A DNA stretch of 22,175 bases from an uncultured Clostridia bacterium (GTDB lineage: Bacteria > Bacillota > Clostridia > Oscillospirales > Oscillospiraceae), in assembly GCA_945926565.1 (NCBI GenBank), contig CAMELY010000008.1:1-22175 (forward strand), written 5' to 3'. The translations under genes were made by a program, and so were the position numbers. How positions within the stretch are numbered: position 1 is the stretch's first letter; each line of letters begins with the position of its first letter. The notes under the pieces were generated by a model. The model did no database searches. It had not been told where the DNA came from and saw only the letters and a list, made by a program, of their open reading frames with translations. This document shows, in pieces, positions 6,492 through 14,063 of this stretch.

Positions 6492-7643
6492 TTACCCTGC
6501 CATCTCTCCCAGCATCTGCCGGAAGATCTGTCCGAAGGTGAGCCGGGGCACGTCCTCCGCGGCCACCAGGGGGATCTCCTGCACCGCCTGCTCTCCCACC
6601 GAGACGGTAAGGGTGCCCAGCACATCTCCCGCATGAACCGGCGCCTCCACTGTCTCCGCCAGGGTCACCTGGCTGGTCACCTGGCCCAGCTGGTCCCGGG
6701 TCACCAGCAGCCGGGGGCTGCTCTGGAGCACCGGCTGCACCGTGTCCGCCGTTCCCAGCGTCACCGGCACCGCCTGGATGGGCTCTGCCGGAGCGGCCTC
6801 CGCCATGGCCCAGCCTCCGAAGCCGTAATTGAGCAGCGTCTTGGCGCTCTCAAACCGGTCAGAGGAGGTCTCTGACCCCAGCACCACGGCGATCAGCTCC
6901 ATTCCATTGCGCATGGCGCTGGCCGAGATGCAGAAGCCCGCCCCCTGGGTGGAGCCGGTTTTAAGGCCGGTGGCCCCGTCGTAGTAATAGATCAGCTTGT
7001 TGGTGTTGGCCAGCTGGAATTGGCCGTCCCGGAGGGTGTCCATCCAGATGCCGGTGTAGTCCCGAATCAGGTCATGGCTGAGTAGCTCCCGGGACATGAT
7101 GGCGATGTCATAGGCGGAGGTCACATGGCCTTCCGCCGGCAGGCCGGTACAGTTGCAGAAGTGGGTGTCGTTCATGCCCAGCTCCTGGGCCCGCTGGTTC
7201 ATCCGGTCCACAAAGGCCCCCTCGCTGCCCTTGAGGTGCTCGGCCAGGGCCACGGCGGCGTCGTTGCCCGAGGCCACCGCCACCGCCTTGAGCATCTCGT
7301 GGACGGTCATCTGCTCTCCCTCTTTCAGGTAGACCTGGCTGCCCCCCATCCCGGCGGCATAGGCGCTGGTGGTCACCGTGTCCTCCAGGGAGAGGCTCCC
7401 CTGGTCGATGGCCTCCGCCACCAGCAGCATGGTCATCACCTTGGTCACCGAGGCAGGCTCCAGGGCCTCGTGGGCGTTTTGCTCAAAGAGCACCGCGCCC
7501 GTCTCCCGCTCGACCAAAATCCCCGCCTTGGCTGCGATAGTCACGCCGCTGTCATCAGAAGCCGGCTCCACCGCAAAGGCTCTGGGCATCAGGCTGCTGA
7601 TTCCGGCGGCCAGCAGCAGCGCCGCAAGGAACTGTCTCTTCAT
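6492..7643 (-). CDS. dacF: Serine-type D-alanyl-D-alanine carboxypeptidase (DacF/PBP5 family)
   Basis: The 383-residue protein is a class C low-molecular-weight penicillin-binding protein. It removes the terminal D-Ala from peptidoglycan pentapeptides and so limits cross-linking. It has a cleavable signal peptide (1-24, ending RAFA), the nucleophile motif SVTK (S65, K68), SGN (125-127), KTGS (228-231), and a C-terminal PBP5-like beta domain (about 285-370). No second hydrophobic segment is obvious at the C-terminus, although PBP5 relatives often end in an amphipathic anchor. Start ATG 7643 follows GGGGGATC. It is transcribed away from the PTS gene and closed by its own terminator. No sporulation genes are adjacent, so a vegetative role is as likely as a spore-specific one. 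Confidence 0.93.
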   Translation of the reverse strand: MKRQFLAALLLAAGISSLMPRAFAVEPASDDSGVTIAAKAGILVERETGAVLFEQNAHEALEPASVTKVMTMLLVAEAIDQGSLSLEDTVTTSAYAAGMGGSQVYLKEGEQMTVHEMLKAVAVASGNDAAVALAEHLKGSEGAFVDRMNQRAQELGMNDTHFCNCTGLPAEGHVTSAYDIAIMSRELLSHDLIRDYTGIWMDTLRDGQFQLANTNKLIYYYDGATGLKTGSTQGAGFCISASAMRNGMELIAVVLGSETSSDRFESAKTLLNYGFGGWAMAEAAPAEPIQAVPVTLGTADTVQPVLQSSPRLLVTRDQLGQVTSQVTLAETVEAPVHAGDVLGTLTVSVGEQAVQEIPLVAAEDVPRLTFGQIFRQMLGEMAG

Positions 7644-7744
7644 TCCGATCCCCCGTTTTTCAGGATGGCTTTAGTGTGAATCATTGACAACCGCCCTATG
7701 CTGGGAAATCTTTCACATTTTTCTCTTTGGTTTTTTCTCTCCCC
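7644..7744. other. Divergent intergenic region between dacF and PTS genes
   Basis: A T-rich stretch without a gene. It must hold the dacF promoter on the minus strand, but no good -35/-10 pair could be picked there. TTGACA at 7684 on the plus strand has no acceptable -10 at the right distance. Confidence 0.4.
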
Positions 7745-7773
7745 TTGTTTAAATCGCAAAGACGATGTATAAT
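7745..7773 (+). promoter_or_regulatory. Sigma-A promoter of the PTS EIIA-EIIB pair
   Basis: TTGTTT (7745-7750), 17 bases and TATAAT (7768-7773). The start of transcription would be near 7780, about 30 bases before the EIIA start codon. Confidence 0.7.
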
Positions 7774-7809
7774 GTCTTCCACGAAAACCTTGAAACTGGA
7801 GGTTCCCCC

Positions 7810-8280
7810 ATGCTGCGCGCCTTTGTAGAAAACCATCACTGCCTGTTTGCCGACCGGGTGTCCGACTGGCGGGAGGCCATCCGGCTGAGCTGCCGCCCCC
7901 TGGAGGAGGACGGATCAGTCGAGCCCTCCTATGCCCAGCTGATTATCGACTGTGTGGAGCGTTACGGCCCCTACATCATTATCATGCCCAACGTCTGCCT
8001 GGCCCACAGCCAGGAGAACGCCGAGGGCGTCCATAAGACGGGCATCTCCTTCCTGCACCTGCAGGAGCCGGTGCTCTTTCAGGGCAGCGACGGCCCCCAG
8101 CCGGTGCAACTGGTCTTTGCTCTGTCCGCCTGCGACCCGGAAAAGCACCTGCAGAATGTGGTCGCCCTGAGCGATCTGCTGAGCATCCCCGGGATGGCCC
8201 AAAAGCTGGCCGAGGCCGGCTGCGAGGCGGATCTGCTCCGGCTCCAGGAGACCTATCTGGACTGCTTCCACCGCTTTTGA
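7810..8280 (+). CDS. PTS EIIA domain protein, ascorbate/mannitol type
   Basis: This 156-residue single-domain protein resembles EIIA of the ascorbate (UlaC) and mannitol/fructose class, which carries phosphate from HPr to EIIB. The likely phospho-acceptor is H66 in CLAHSQENAEGV, aligned with the family motif PHARPEDGV; the proline and the arginine are replaced here. Downstream, LQEPVLF, PVQLVFALSA and HLQNVVALSDLL match the rest of the fold. ATG 7810 follows GGAGG and is preferred over ATG 7765, which lies inside the -10 region. An EIIB gene follows; no EIIC, EI or HPr gene is nearby. It could serve a permease encoded elsewhere or act as a regulatory PTS protein. Confidence 0.8.
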   Translation: MLRAFVENHHCLFADRVSDWREAIRLSCRPLEEDGSVEPSYAQLIIDCVERYGPYIIIMPNVCLAHSQENAEGVHKTGISFLHLQEPVLFQGSDGPQPVQLVFALSACDPEKHLQNVVALSDLLSIPGMAQKLAEAGCEADLLRLQETYLDCFHRF

Positions 8281-8287
8281 GCGGTGG
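8268..8287 (+). promoter_or_regulatory. Intercistronic hairpin over EIIA stop codon and EIIB ribosome-binding site
   Basis: CCACCGCT (8268-8275) pairs perfectly with AGCGGTGG (8280-8287) across the loop tttg. The EIIA stop codon (8278-8280) lies at the loop-stem edge and the right arm contains the GGTGG that serves as ribosome-binding site for EIIB. Translation of EIIA to its end would open the stem, giving translational coupling (inference). Confidence 0.5.
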
Positions 8288-8295
8288 CGGAACCG

Positions 8296-8610
8296 ATGAC
8301 TGGTGTCCGTGTGCTGATCTGCTGCCCCAACGGGGCGGGGGTCAGCCTGATGATGGAGTCCATGGTGCGCACTGCCGCCCAACGGATGGGGCTCCCCCTT
8401 CAGCGCCTCCACCATGGTTCCATCCGGGAGGGCGTCCGAAGGGCAGGGGAATTTGACCTGGTGCTCTGTCCCAGGGAGCTGACCGCTCAGCTCTCCCCCT
8501 GGCAGGGAAAAGTACGGGTGATTGGCCTGAACAACCCCCTCTCCCGGCGGGAGCTGGAGGAGAAGCTGACCGCCTATCAAAAAGAAAACACAGGACTGGA
8601 CGCGCCTTGA
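8296..8610 (+). CDS. PTS EIIB domain protein, ascorbate/lactose type
   Basis: This 104-residue protein begins with a beta strand and the phosphocysteine loop CPNGAGVS (C10 to S17), which fits the C-x-N-G-x-G-x-S motif of EIIB from the ascorbate/galactitol family. It would receive phosphate from EIIA on C10 and pass it to a sugar bound by EIIC. A second cysteine (C9) stands directly before the motif. ATG 8296 is chosen because GGTGG lies eight bases upstream; the in-frame GTG at 8284 lies inside the hairpin stem and has no ribosome-binding site of its own. The gene is 15 bases from the EIIA stop and is closed by the terminator at 8592. No transporter subunit is adjacent. Confidence 0.78.
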   Translation: MTGVRVLICCPNGAGVSLMMESMVRTAAQRMGLPLQRLHHGSIREGVRRAGEFDLVLCPRELTAQLSPWQGKVRVIGLNNPLSRRELEEKLTAYQKENTGLDAP

Positions 8611-8627
8611 GCGCCTCCAGTCCTTTT
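8592..8627. terminator. Bidirectional terminator between convergent EIIB and XRE-membrane gene
   Basis: AGGACTGGA (8592-8600) pairs with TCCAGTCCT (8616-8624), with an inner GCGC/GCGC pair. TTTT follows on the plus strand; on the minus strand the stem is followed by gTGTTTTCTTTTT, so it can stop both genes. It overlaps the 3' end of the EIIB gene. Confidence 0.75.
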
Positions 8628-8630
8628 GCG

Positions 8631-9137
8631 TTATTCCACCATCAGTATCTGGCTCTCCCGGTCGTAGAACCAGCTCTGGGCGTTTGTCTCCAGTGTCTCG
8701 CCGTTTTCCAGCTCCAGGACAAAGCGGAGCTCCAGCCGGTCTCCCGGGTACAGCTGAATCTGGAAGAGTTGGCCGGTGGAGTCGAGGCTGAGCTGCGCCT
8801 CTCCGTCGAAGCCCTCTATATCCACCGCCTCCCGGCGGGTCTCCTCTCCGTTGACACAAAGTATATATTCCAGCCCTTTCACTCGAAACTCATCCGGCTC
8901 CGAGCACAGCCCAGGGGCGGCATAGTCCATGCGCCAAGCGTCCACGGTGAGAAAGCCGTTCTGGTCACTCCAGTGGTCCACCCACACTTCAAATTGCAGG
9001 TGCATCCCCTCTTTCAGATAGACCGCATAGTAGGACTTCAGCTCAGAGAGCGTAGAGAGTGCCTGAATCTCCTGGCTGCCGTCGGCGTGGTTCAGGATAA
9101 AGTAATAGCAGTATCCATCCGCCGCCTCCAGCTCCAC
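8631..9137 (-). CDS. C-terminal sensor-like part of a frameshifted XRE membrane protein
   Basis: This 168-residue open frame is unlikely to be a gene by itself. The same frame stays open upstream of its GTG to about 9296 and reads PEAWDNLEGATIRFSAIPKT, protein-like sequence with no start codon. That makes it the continuation of the XRE membrane gene after a one-base loss. The sequence is beta-rich with paired segments (GYCYYFIL, LQFEVWVDHW, YILCVNGEE, LELRFVLE) and few lysines, and has no catalytic motif. It would follow the transmembrane helix and coiled coil, so it is probably the outside part of a membrane-tethered regulator. No family name is assigned; relatives with the motif 'RF-AVPKT' after an XRE-TM segment are recalled from Oscillospiraceae. 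Confidence 0.6.
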   Translation of the reverse strand: MELEAADGYCYYFILNHADGSQEIQALSTLSELKSYYAVYLKEGMHLQFEVWVDHWSDQNGFLTVDAWRMDYAAPGLCSEPDEFRVKGLEYILCVNGEETRREAVDIEGFDGEAQLSLDSTGQLFQIQLYPGDRLELRFVLELENGETLETNAQSWFYDRESQILMVE

Positions 9138-9865
9138 CTGCCCAGTGTAGGCAGTGCCGTTCCACTCCCCTGCGACCCGGGCCGTCTCGACGCCCTCCAG
9201 CTGTACTGAGAGGACGCCCTCATCCCCCTCCCGAACCGTTTTGGGAATGGCAGAAAAGCGTATCGTCGCCCCTTCCAGGTTGTCCCAGGCCTCCGGCTCC
9301 AGTCGGAGAGGGATTTGGTTCGAGCCTCCAGCTGCTCCTCCACCTGCCCCGCCAGGGCGTCCATCCGGTACTGCAGGCCGCTGATCTGCTCCTGCAAAAG
9401 CTGATAGCTGTCAGCCAGGCCGGACACATTGGACTGGTATCTGCTCAGTTCGGTGCCGATGGAGCCTCCTACCTTGATTCCCGCAATGAGCAGAATCAGA
9501 AAGGCAAACGCCAGCAGCATGAGCGCCTTGGGGCTGTTCCACCACCGTTCCCGCCGGGTGAGGGCAGGCTCCGGCCGTGCCGCTAAATAGCGCTGTACAA
9601 TCTCCTCCACCAGCTTGAGCTGGACGTCGGTAAGCCCCTCCTCCTTGCTCTGGGCGGATGAAATCTCCTCCTCCACACCCAGCAGCCAGCCCACCGGAAC
9701 CGAGAACAGCTTGCTCAGGGCGATCAGCTTATCCACCTCCGGGACGGCGGCGTCCGCCTCCCATTTGCTCACCGCCTGGCGGGAGAGGCCCAGCCGCTCC
9801 CCCAGCGCCTCCTGGGAGAGCCCCAGCTTTTTCCGCTGCTCCGCAATGCGCTGACCCAATGTCAT
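9092..9865 (-). CDS. XRE-family regulator with transmembrane helix and coiled coil (N-terminal part, frameshifted)
   Basis: Residues 1-60 form a lambda-repressor-like HTH: LGQRIAEQRKKLGLSQEALG, then LSRQAVSKWEADAAVPEVDK. Residues 80-95 are helical, 113-133 form a single transmembrane helix (LMLLAFAFLILLIAGI), and 138-187 are a heptad-like coiled coil (LADSYQLLQEQISGLQYRMD). After SLSDWS (about 185-190) the frame turns into arginine/serine/glycine-rich nonsense (SRRPGTTWKGRRY), while the -1 frame takes over sensibly at 9296. One missing base near 9296-9298 would restore a protein of about 411 residues ending at 8631. Start ATG 9865 follows a GGGGGAAG sequence; the upstream extension has no ribosome-binding site. 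It is probably a membrane-tethered DNA-binding sensor. Mutation, assembly error and slippage are all possible. Confidence 0.75.
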   Translation of the reverse strand: MTLGQRIAEQRKKLGLSQEALGERLGLSRQAVSKWEADAAVPEVDKLIALSKLFSVPVGWLLGVEEEISSAQSKEEGLTDVQLKLVEEIVQRYLAARPEPALTRRERWWNSPKALMLLAFAFLILLIAGIKVGGSIGTELSRYQSNVSGLADSYQLLQEQISGLQYRMDALAGQVEEQLEARTKSLSDWSRRPGTTWKGRRYAFLPFPKRFGRGMRASSQYSWRASRRPGSQGSGTALPTLGRWSWRRRMDTAITLS

Positions 9866-9906
9866 GGTCTCTTCCCCCTTTCCTTTTCTGTGTTCAAAAT
9901 AACAAA

Positions 9907-9938
9907 AAACGCCCGGTTTGACCACCAACCGGGCGTTT
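9907..9938 (-). terminator. Intrinsic terminator after the GH13 amylase
   Basis: AAACGCCCGGTT (9907-9918) is perfectly complementary to AACCGGGCGTTT (9927-9938) with an 8-base loop. On the minus strand the stem runs into TTTTTTGTTATTTT, 30 bases after the amylase stop codon. Confidence 0.85.
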
Positions 9939-9967
9939 CCTCTTGTCAACTGTGGGTTGCGGGGCGC

Positions 9968-11833
9968 TTATCCGCCCTTCTTCCAGCGCAGCAGGCGGCT
10001 GCCCATGGGGGGCACCTTGACGGTGAGGACGCCGCTGCGCACCAGCTGCCGCTTGCCCGTCTCCAGATCGGTAGCGGAGGGATAGGGCCAGGGCAGGGTC
10101 ACCTGGGCCTCGGCGCTGTCGATGTTGACCGCCACCGCCATCCCCTCCCCGTCCAGCTGGCGGGTAAAGGCGATGTGTCCGCCCTGGCAGTGGCCCCAGG
10201 CAAACCGGCCGGAGCGCAGGCACTCGTGCTCCTTGCGCAGCCTGCCCATGGAGCGGTAGTAGGCCAGAATCTCCTGGTTCTCGCGGCCCCAGGGATAGGT
10301 GCGCCGGTTAAAGGGATCCGCAAAGCCGGTCATGCCCGCCTCGTCGCCGTAGTAGACAGTGGGGGCGCCGGGGAAGGTGAAGAGCACCAGCAGGCCCAGC
10401 TTGAGCCGCCGCCAGCCCCACTCCGCCTCCTGCTCGGTCATCTGATAGTTGGCGCGGGTCTCCTTGCTCCACTCGTACCGCTGGGCGCCGGTGCCCAGAT
10501 AGGTGAGAATGCGCAGGGTGTCGTGGGTGCCCAGGGCGTTCATGGCGGAGTAGAAGGCGAAGGGGGGATAGTTCTCCCGGATGGTCTCCATCTGCTCCTG
10601 GAACTGCTCGCCGGAGGCCCCCAGCAAAAAGCCGATGAGAGCGGAGCGGAAGGGATAGTTCATCAGGCCGTCCAGGTGATAGCCCAGCAGGTGCCGGCGG
10701 CGGACGCCGTAGGCCACCTTGTTGGAGCCGTCCTCCCAGACCTCGCCGATGACGACCGCGTCCGACTTCTCCTCCCGGGCCGCCTGGTGGATGCCCCGGA
10801 CAAAGTCGTCGGGCAGCTCGTCTGCCACGTCCAGCCGCCAGCCGTCGGCCCCCGCCCGGAGCCATTTCCGGATGACCGAGTCCTCACCGCCGAAGATAAA
10901 CTCCCGGTAGGAGGGGCAGTGCTCGTTCACCGCCGGCAGGGAGTAGATGCCCCACCAGGACTCATACTCCTTGGGCCAGTTCTGGAAGCAGAACCAGTCG
11001 TAGTAGGGGGAGTCCTTGCTCTGGCTGGCCCCCAGCCCGGGATAGTAGCCGTCGCCGTTGAAGTAGCGGCTGACATAGCCGGTGTGATTGAAGACGCCGT
11101 CCAGGATGATGCGGATGCCCCGCTTGTGGGCCTCCCGGCACAGGCGGCTGAAGTCCTCGTTGGTGCCCAGCATGGGATCCACCCGGTCGTAGTCGGCAGT
11201 GCCGTAACGGTGGTTCTCCGCCGCCTCAAAGATGGGGCAGAAGTAGATGGTCTCCACCCCCAGGGAGGCGATGTAGTCCAGCTTTTCGATGACGCCCTTC
11301 AGGTCACCGCCAAAGAAATCCCGGTTGCGCACCTCGCCCCGGTCGTTGGGCCGCCAATCCGGCTCGTCGTTCCAGCTACCGTGGACGGTGCGGCCGCCCA
11401 CCATGCCCATGGGGCTGGGAATCCGGGTGCGGCAGAACCGGTCGGGGAAAATCTGATAGCACACCCCCCGGCCGAACCAGTCGGGCACCTCATCGGTGGG
11501 GTCATAGACGGTGAGCTGATAGGGGCCCAGCTCCTTGCACTGGCCGTTGAGCCCCTCCAGCCGGAAGGAATACCAGATCAGGCCGGTATAGTCCTCCGCC
11601 ACCGGCAGGGTGCCGGTGAAGACGTCCACCCCCAGGTCGGTATCCGTCCAGACCATGGGGTGCTCCTCCACACGATTGTCCTGAAACTCATATTTGGCAA
11701 TCAAGACCCCCCGGGAAAAGCCCTCTTCCCGGCGGGGACGCAGGGTCAGCTCCACCACAGTCCCCATGGGCACGGCGCCGTAGGGGCGCTTATAAGAGGA
11801 ACTGCGAGAGTCAAAGATCTGCTTGTCAAACAT
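9968..11833 (-). CDS. GH13 alpha-amylase family glycosidase (neopullulanase/maltodextrinase-like, cytosolic)
   Basis: The 621-residue protein has an N-terminal beta-sandwich (1-115, CBM34-like position), a catalytic (beta/alpha)8 barrel (about 120-530) and a C-terminal beta domain. The four GH13 regions are visible: DGVFNH (245-250), GWRLDVADE with nucleophile D335, GEVWE with acid/base E364, and GTHDT with H437-D438. There is no signal peptide, so it probably cleaves maltodextrins or pullulan-type fragments taken up by the cell, or internal glycogen. Start ATG 11833 is used; a GTG directly before it is in frame and cannot be excluded. It has its own extended -10 promoter (11957), a GC-rich structured leader and a terminator. 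No maltose transporter or glycogen genes are adjacent, so the exact substrate is open. Confidence 0.9.
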   Translation of the reverse strand: MFDKQIFDSRSSSYKRPYGAVPMGTVVELTLRPRREEGFSRGVLIAKYEFQDNRVEEHPMVWTDTDLGVDVFTGTLPVAEDYTGLIWYSFRLEGLNGQCKELGPYQLTVYDPTDEVPDWFGRGVCYQIFPDRFCRTRIPSPMGMVGGRTVHGSWNDEPDWRPNDRGEVRNRDFFGGDLKGVIEKLDYIASLGVETIYFCPIFEAAENHRYGTADYDRVDPMLGTNEDFSRLCREAHKRGIRIILDGVFNHTGYVSRYFNGDGYYPGLGASQSKDSPYYDWFCFQNWPKEYESWWGIYSLPAVNEHCPSYREFIFGGEDSVIRKWLRAGADGWRLDVADELPDDFVRGIHQAAREEKSDAVVIGEVWEDGSNKVAYGVRRRHLLGYHLDGLMNYPFRSALIGFLLGASGEQFQEQMETIRENYPPFAFYSAMNALGTHDTLRILTYLGTGAQRYEWSKETRANYQMTEQEAEWGWRRLKLGLLVLFTFPGAPTVYYGDEAGMTGFADPFNRRTYPWGRENQEILAYYRSMGRLRKEHECLRSGRFAWGHCQGGHIAFTRQLDGEGMAVAVNIDSAEAQVTLPWPYPSATDLETGKRQLVRSGVLTVKVPPMGSRLLRWKKGG

Positions 11834-11856
11834 CACTCAATCAAAACCTTTCGGGA

Positions 11857-11880
11857 AACCGCGGGGCTTCGCCCGCGGTT
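11857..11880. repeat. GC-rich hairpin in the amylase leader
   Basis: AACCGCGGG (11857-11865) pairs perfectly with CCCGCGGTT (11872-11880) around gcttcg. Further short complementary segments follow up to about 11935 (CCCCC with GGGGG; GGCGC with GCGCC). It lies between mrdA and the amylase and would be in the amylase 5' leader. No T-tract directly follows on the minus strand, so a terminator role for the mrdA operon is doubtful. Confidence 0.45.
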
Positions 11881-11956
11881 CCGCCTGTTTCCCCCGGCGG
11901 ATGGGGGCGCCTCTGCCTCGTTCGACGCATTGCGCCGCAAAGCATCACATTTGTTT

Positions 11957-11965
11957 AGTATACCA
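11957..11965 (-). promoter_or_regulatory. Extended -10 promoter of the amylase
   Basis: The minus strand reads TGGTATACT, an extended -10 element (TGn plus TATACT). A start near 11950 gives a leader of about 115 bases containing the hairpin at 11857-11880. No clear -35 was found. Confidence 0.55.
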
Positions 11966-11993
11966 CGGAATCCACACCCGGAAAAGGAAAATT

Positions 11994-14063
11994 TTATCGA
12001 AGCAGCTGATTTTCTCCGTCCACCCGCTCCAGCACCGCCTCGTCTGAGAAGTAGTAGTCCAGAATGTCGGCGGCGATCACCGAAGTGGCGGCGCCGGAGC
12101 CGCCCTTTTCCACCGCCACGCAGACGGCCACCTCCGGGTCGTCAAAGGGGGCGAAGCAGACGAAGAGTCCGTTGGCGTTTTCCTGGCCGGAGACCTGGGC
12201 GGAGCCGGTCTTGGAGCCCACCTGAATCCCTCGTTCCGTCAGGCCGGAAAAGGCCTCCCGGACGGTGGTGGTGCTCTCGGTCACCTCAGCCATGCCCTGC
12301 AAAATGGCCGCCCGGCTCTCGTCGGAGAGGGGCACCTCATTGCGCTCCTGGGGCTGGTACTGCTCGATAAGCCGGGTGTTGTCCCAGCTCTTGACGCTTT
12401 TGAGCAGGTGGACGCTGTACCGGTGGCCGCCGTTGACCACAGTGGCGATATAGTTGCAGATCTGGAGGGGGGTAAACTGGTTGTCGCTCTGGCCGATGGC
12501 GGAGGAGAGGGTGTTGCCCGGGTACCAGATCATGCCCACCTTCTCACTGTAGTCCGGCCCGGCATTGACGCCGGAGGACTCGCTGAGCTCCACTCCGGTG
12601 GGCAGGCCCAGACCGTAGGCCTGAGCGTACTCGGTGAGGGTGTCAATGCCCAGCTGGCTGCCCACGGTATAGAAGAAGATGTTGCAGGAGTCCCGTATGG
12701 CGTCGCTCACCGTCTCCTGGCCGTGGGTACCCCCGTTCTGCCGGTAGATCCAGCAGCGGAAAGTGGTGTCCAGATACTCCATCCGGCCGGTACAGCGGAT
12801 GGTGTCCGTGGGGGTGATCAGCCCGGTGTCCAGGGCCGCCGTGGCGGTGACAATTTTATAGGTGGAGCCGGGGGCGTAGGTGCCCAGAAAGGCCCGGTTG
12901 AACAGGGGCTTTTTCTCGTCTCGGGCCAGCTCGGTGTAGTCCTGGCGGTAGGTGGCCAGGTCAAAGGTAGGCCAGCTGGCGGAGGCCAGTACGCCCCCGT
13001 CCTTCACGTCCAGCACCACCACGGCGCTGCCGCCCTGGCCACCGTTGATCTCCTCGGTGTGCCGCTCTAGGGCCAGCTCCGCCGCCTCCTGGAGCTTGAT
13101 GTCCAGGGTCAGGGCCACGTTGCTCCCCGCCACCGGCATCTCGCTGTAGCTCTCGTTCAGGAGATTTCCCTCCAGGTCGGTGATCCGCTGGGCCACCCCG
13201 GAGGTGCCCCGGAGGTAGGACTCAAAGGCGTACTCCACGCCGGACTGACCCACCACCGCGTCCATGGCGTAGCCCTGCTCTTTGTAGTTCTCTCCCGCCT
13301 CCCAGTCCTCGGCAGCGATCAGGCCTACCTGGCCCAGGAGATGGGCGGCATAGTCGGTGTGGTAGACCCGCTCCGCCGCCGCCCGGATGGTGACGCCGGG
13401 GAGATTCTCCTCCTTGACCACAGTGATAAAGTCAATATCCACATTCTGGGCAAAATACCAGGTGGTCCATACCACCTCTTTTTCCCGGAGATAGCAGGCG
13501 TAGAGCACCTCCAGCACCTCATCCGCGTCCTCCGCCCCGGTCAGGCCGAAGGTCTCCAGCATGGCCTGGGCCACCCGATCCGGGTTGGCCCCGTCCGTGG
13601 GCCACTCCATGGCCTGACAGAGCTTGGCAAAGCCGGTGTCCGTACTGGTGCCGTCCTCCTGAATCCGGGCAAAGGGGGAATCGGTGGTGTAGCGCCAGCC
13701 CTCGCCGGAGCGCTCCAGGGGCAGGCCGCCGTCATTCCAGTCGATGCCCTGGCTCCGGCAGATCTCCAGCAGACGGCGGATGGTGGCTACCTGCTGGCTG
13801 TAATCCCCCATGGCTCCCACGTCCAGCGCCGCGTGGTACACCGTCTGGTTGCTCACCAGCACCCGGCCGTACCGGTCTGTGATCTCCCCCCGGGCTGCCT
13901 CCACCGTCTCCCGGATGACGATAGTGTTGGCCGCCGTGGAGGCGTCGATGTCAATGCCGTGGCGGATCTGGGCGTCATAGAGCAGGCCCAGAAAGGACAG
14001 CGTCATCAGCAGGCAGGCCAGAATCAGCACCTGACTGCGGAAGCGAAACAGCTTATACTTCAT
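11994..14063 (-). CDS. mrdA: Penicillin-binding protein 2 (class B transpeptidase of the elongation machinery)
   Basis: The 689-residue protein is a class B PBP of the PBP2 type that cross-links peptidoglycan together with RodA. It has a cytoplasmic start, one transmembrane anchor (about 11-30), a pedestal domain beginning RGEITDRYGRVLVSN (58-72), and a transpeptidase domain with STYK (nucleophile S400, K403), SCN (459-461) and KTGS (618-621). The pedestal includes an insert of about 120 residues (100-220), common in Clostridia PBP2. The start ATG 14063 overlaps the mreD stop by four bases (ATGA), so translation is coupled. It is the last gene of dut-maf-mreC-mreD-mrdA; no terminator is obvious before the amylase promoter. 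Confidence 0.95.
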   Translation of the reverse strand: MKYKLFRFRSQVLILACLLMTLSFLGLLYDAQIRHGIDIDASTAANTIVIRETVEAARGEITDRYGRVLVSNQTVYHAALDVGAMGDYSQQVATIRRLLEICRSQGIDWNDGGLPLERSGEGWRYTTDSPFARIQEDGTSTDTGFAKLCQAMEWPTDGANPDRVAQAMLETFGLTGAEDADEVLEVLYACYLREKEVVWTTWYFAQNVDIDFITVVKEENLPGVTIRAAAERVYHTDYAAHLLGQVGLIAAEDWEAGENYKEQGYAMDAVVGQSGVEYAFESYLRGTSGVAQRITDLEGNLLNESYSEMPVAGSNVALTLDIKLQEAAELALERHTEEINGGQGGSAVVVLDVKDGGVLASASWPTFDLATYRQDYTELARDEKKPLFNRAFLGTYAPGSTYKIVTATAALDTGLITPTDTIRCTGRMEYLDTTFRCWIYRQNGGTHGQETVSDAIRDSCNIFFYTVGSQLGIDTLTEYAQAYGLGLPTGVELSESSGVNAGPDYSEKVGMIWYPGNTLSSAIGQSDNQFTPLQICNYIATVVNGGHRYSVHLLKSVKSWDNTRLIEQYQPQERNEVPLSDESRAAILQGMAEVTESTTTVREAFSGLTERGIQVGSKTGSAQVSGQENANGLFVCFAPFDDPEVAVCVAVEKGGSGAATSVIAADILDYYFSDEAVLERVDGENQLLR

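Noticed and set aside
7684..7712. Consensus TTGACA on the plus strand as -35 for the PTS genes
   Set aside because: The hexamer 17 bases later is AATCTT, a poor -10; TTGTTT-17-TATAAT at 7745-7773 is much better placed.
8284..8295. GTG 8284 as start of EIIB
   Set aside because: It lies inside a hairpin stem with no ribosome-binding site upstream; ATG 8296 has GGTGG at eight bases and begins at the normal first strand of EIIB.
9890..12370. Open plus-strand frame of about 826 codons across amylase and mrdA
   Set aside because: It crosses two well-supported minus-strand genes, a terminator and a promoter, and contains no recognisable motif.
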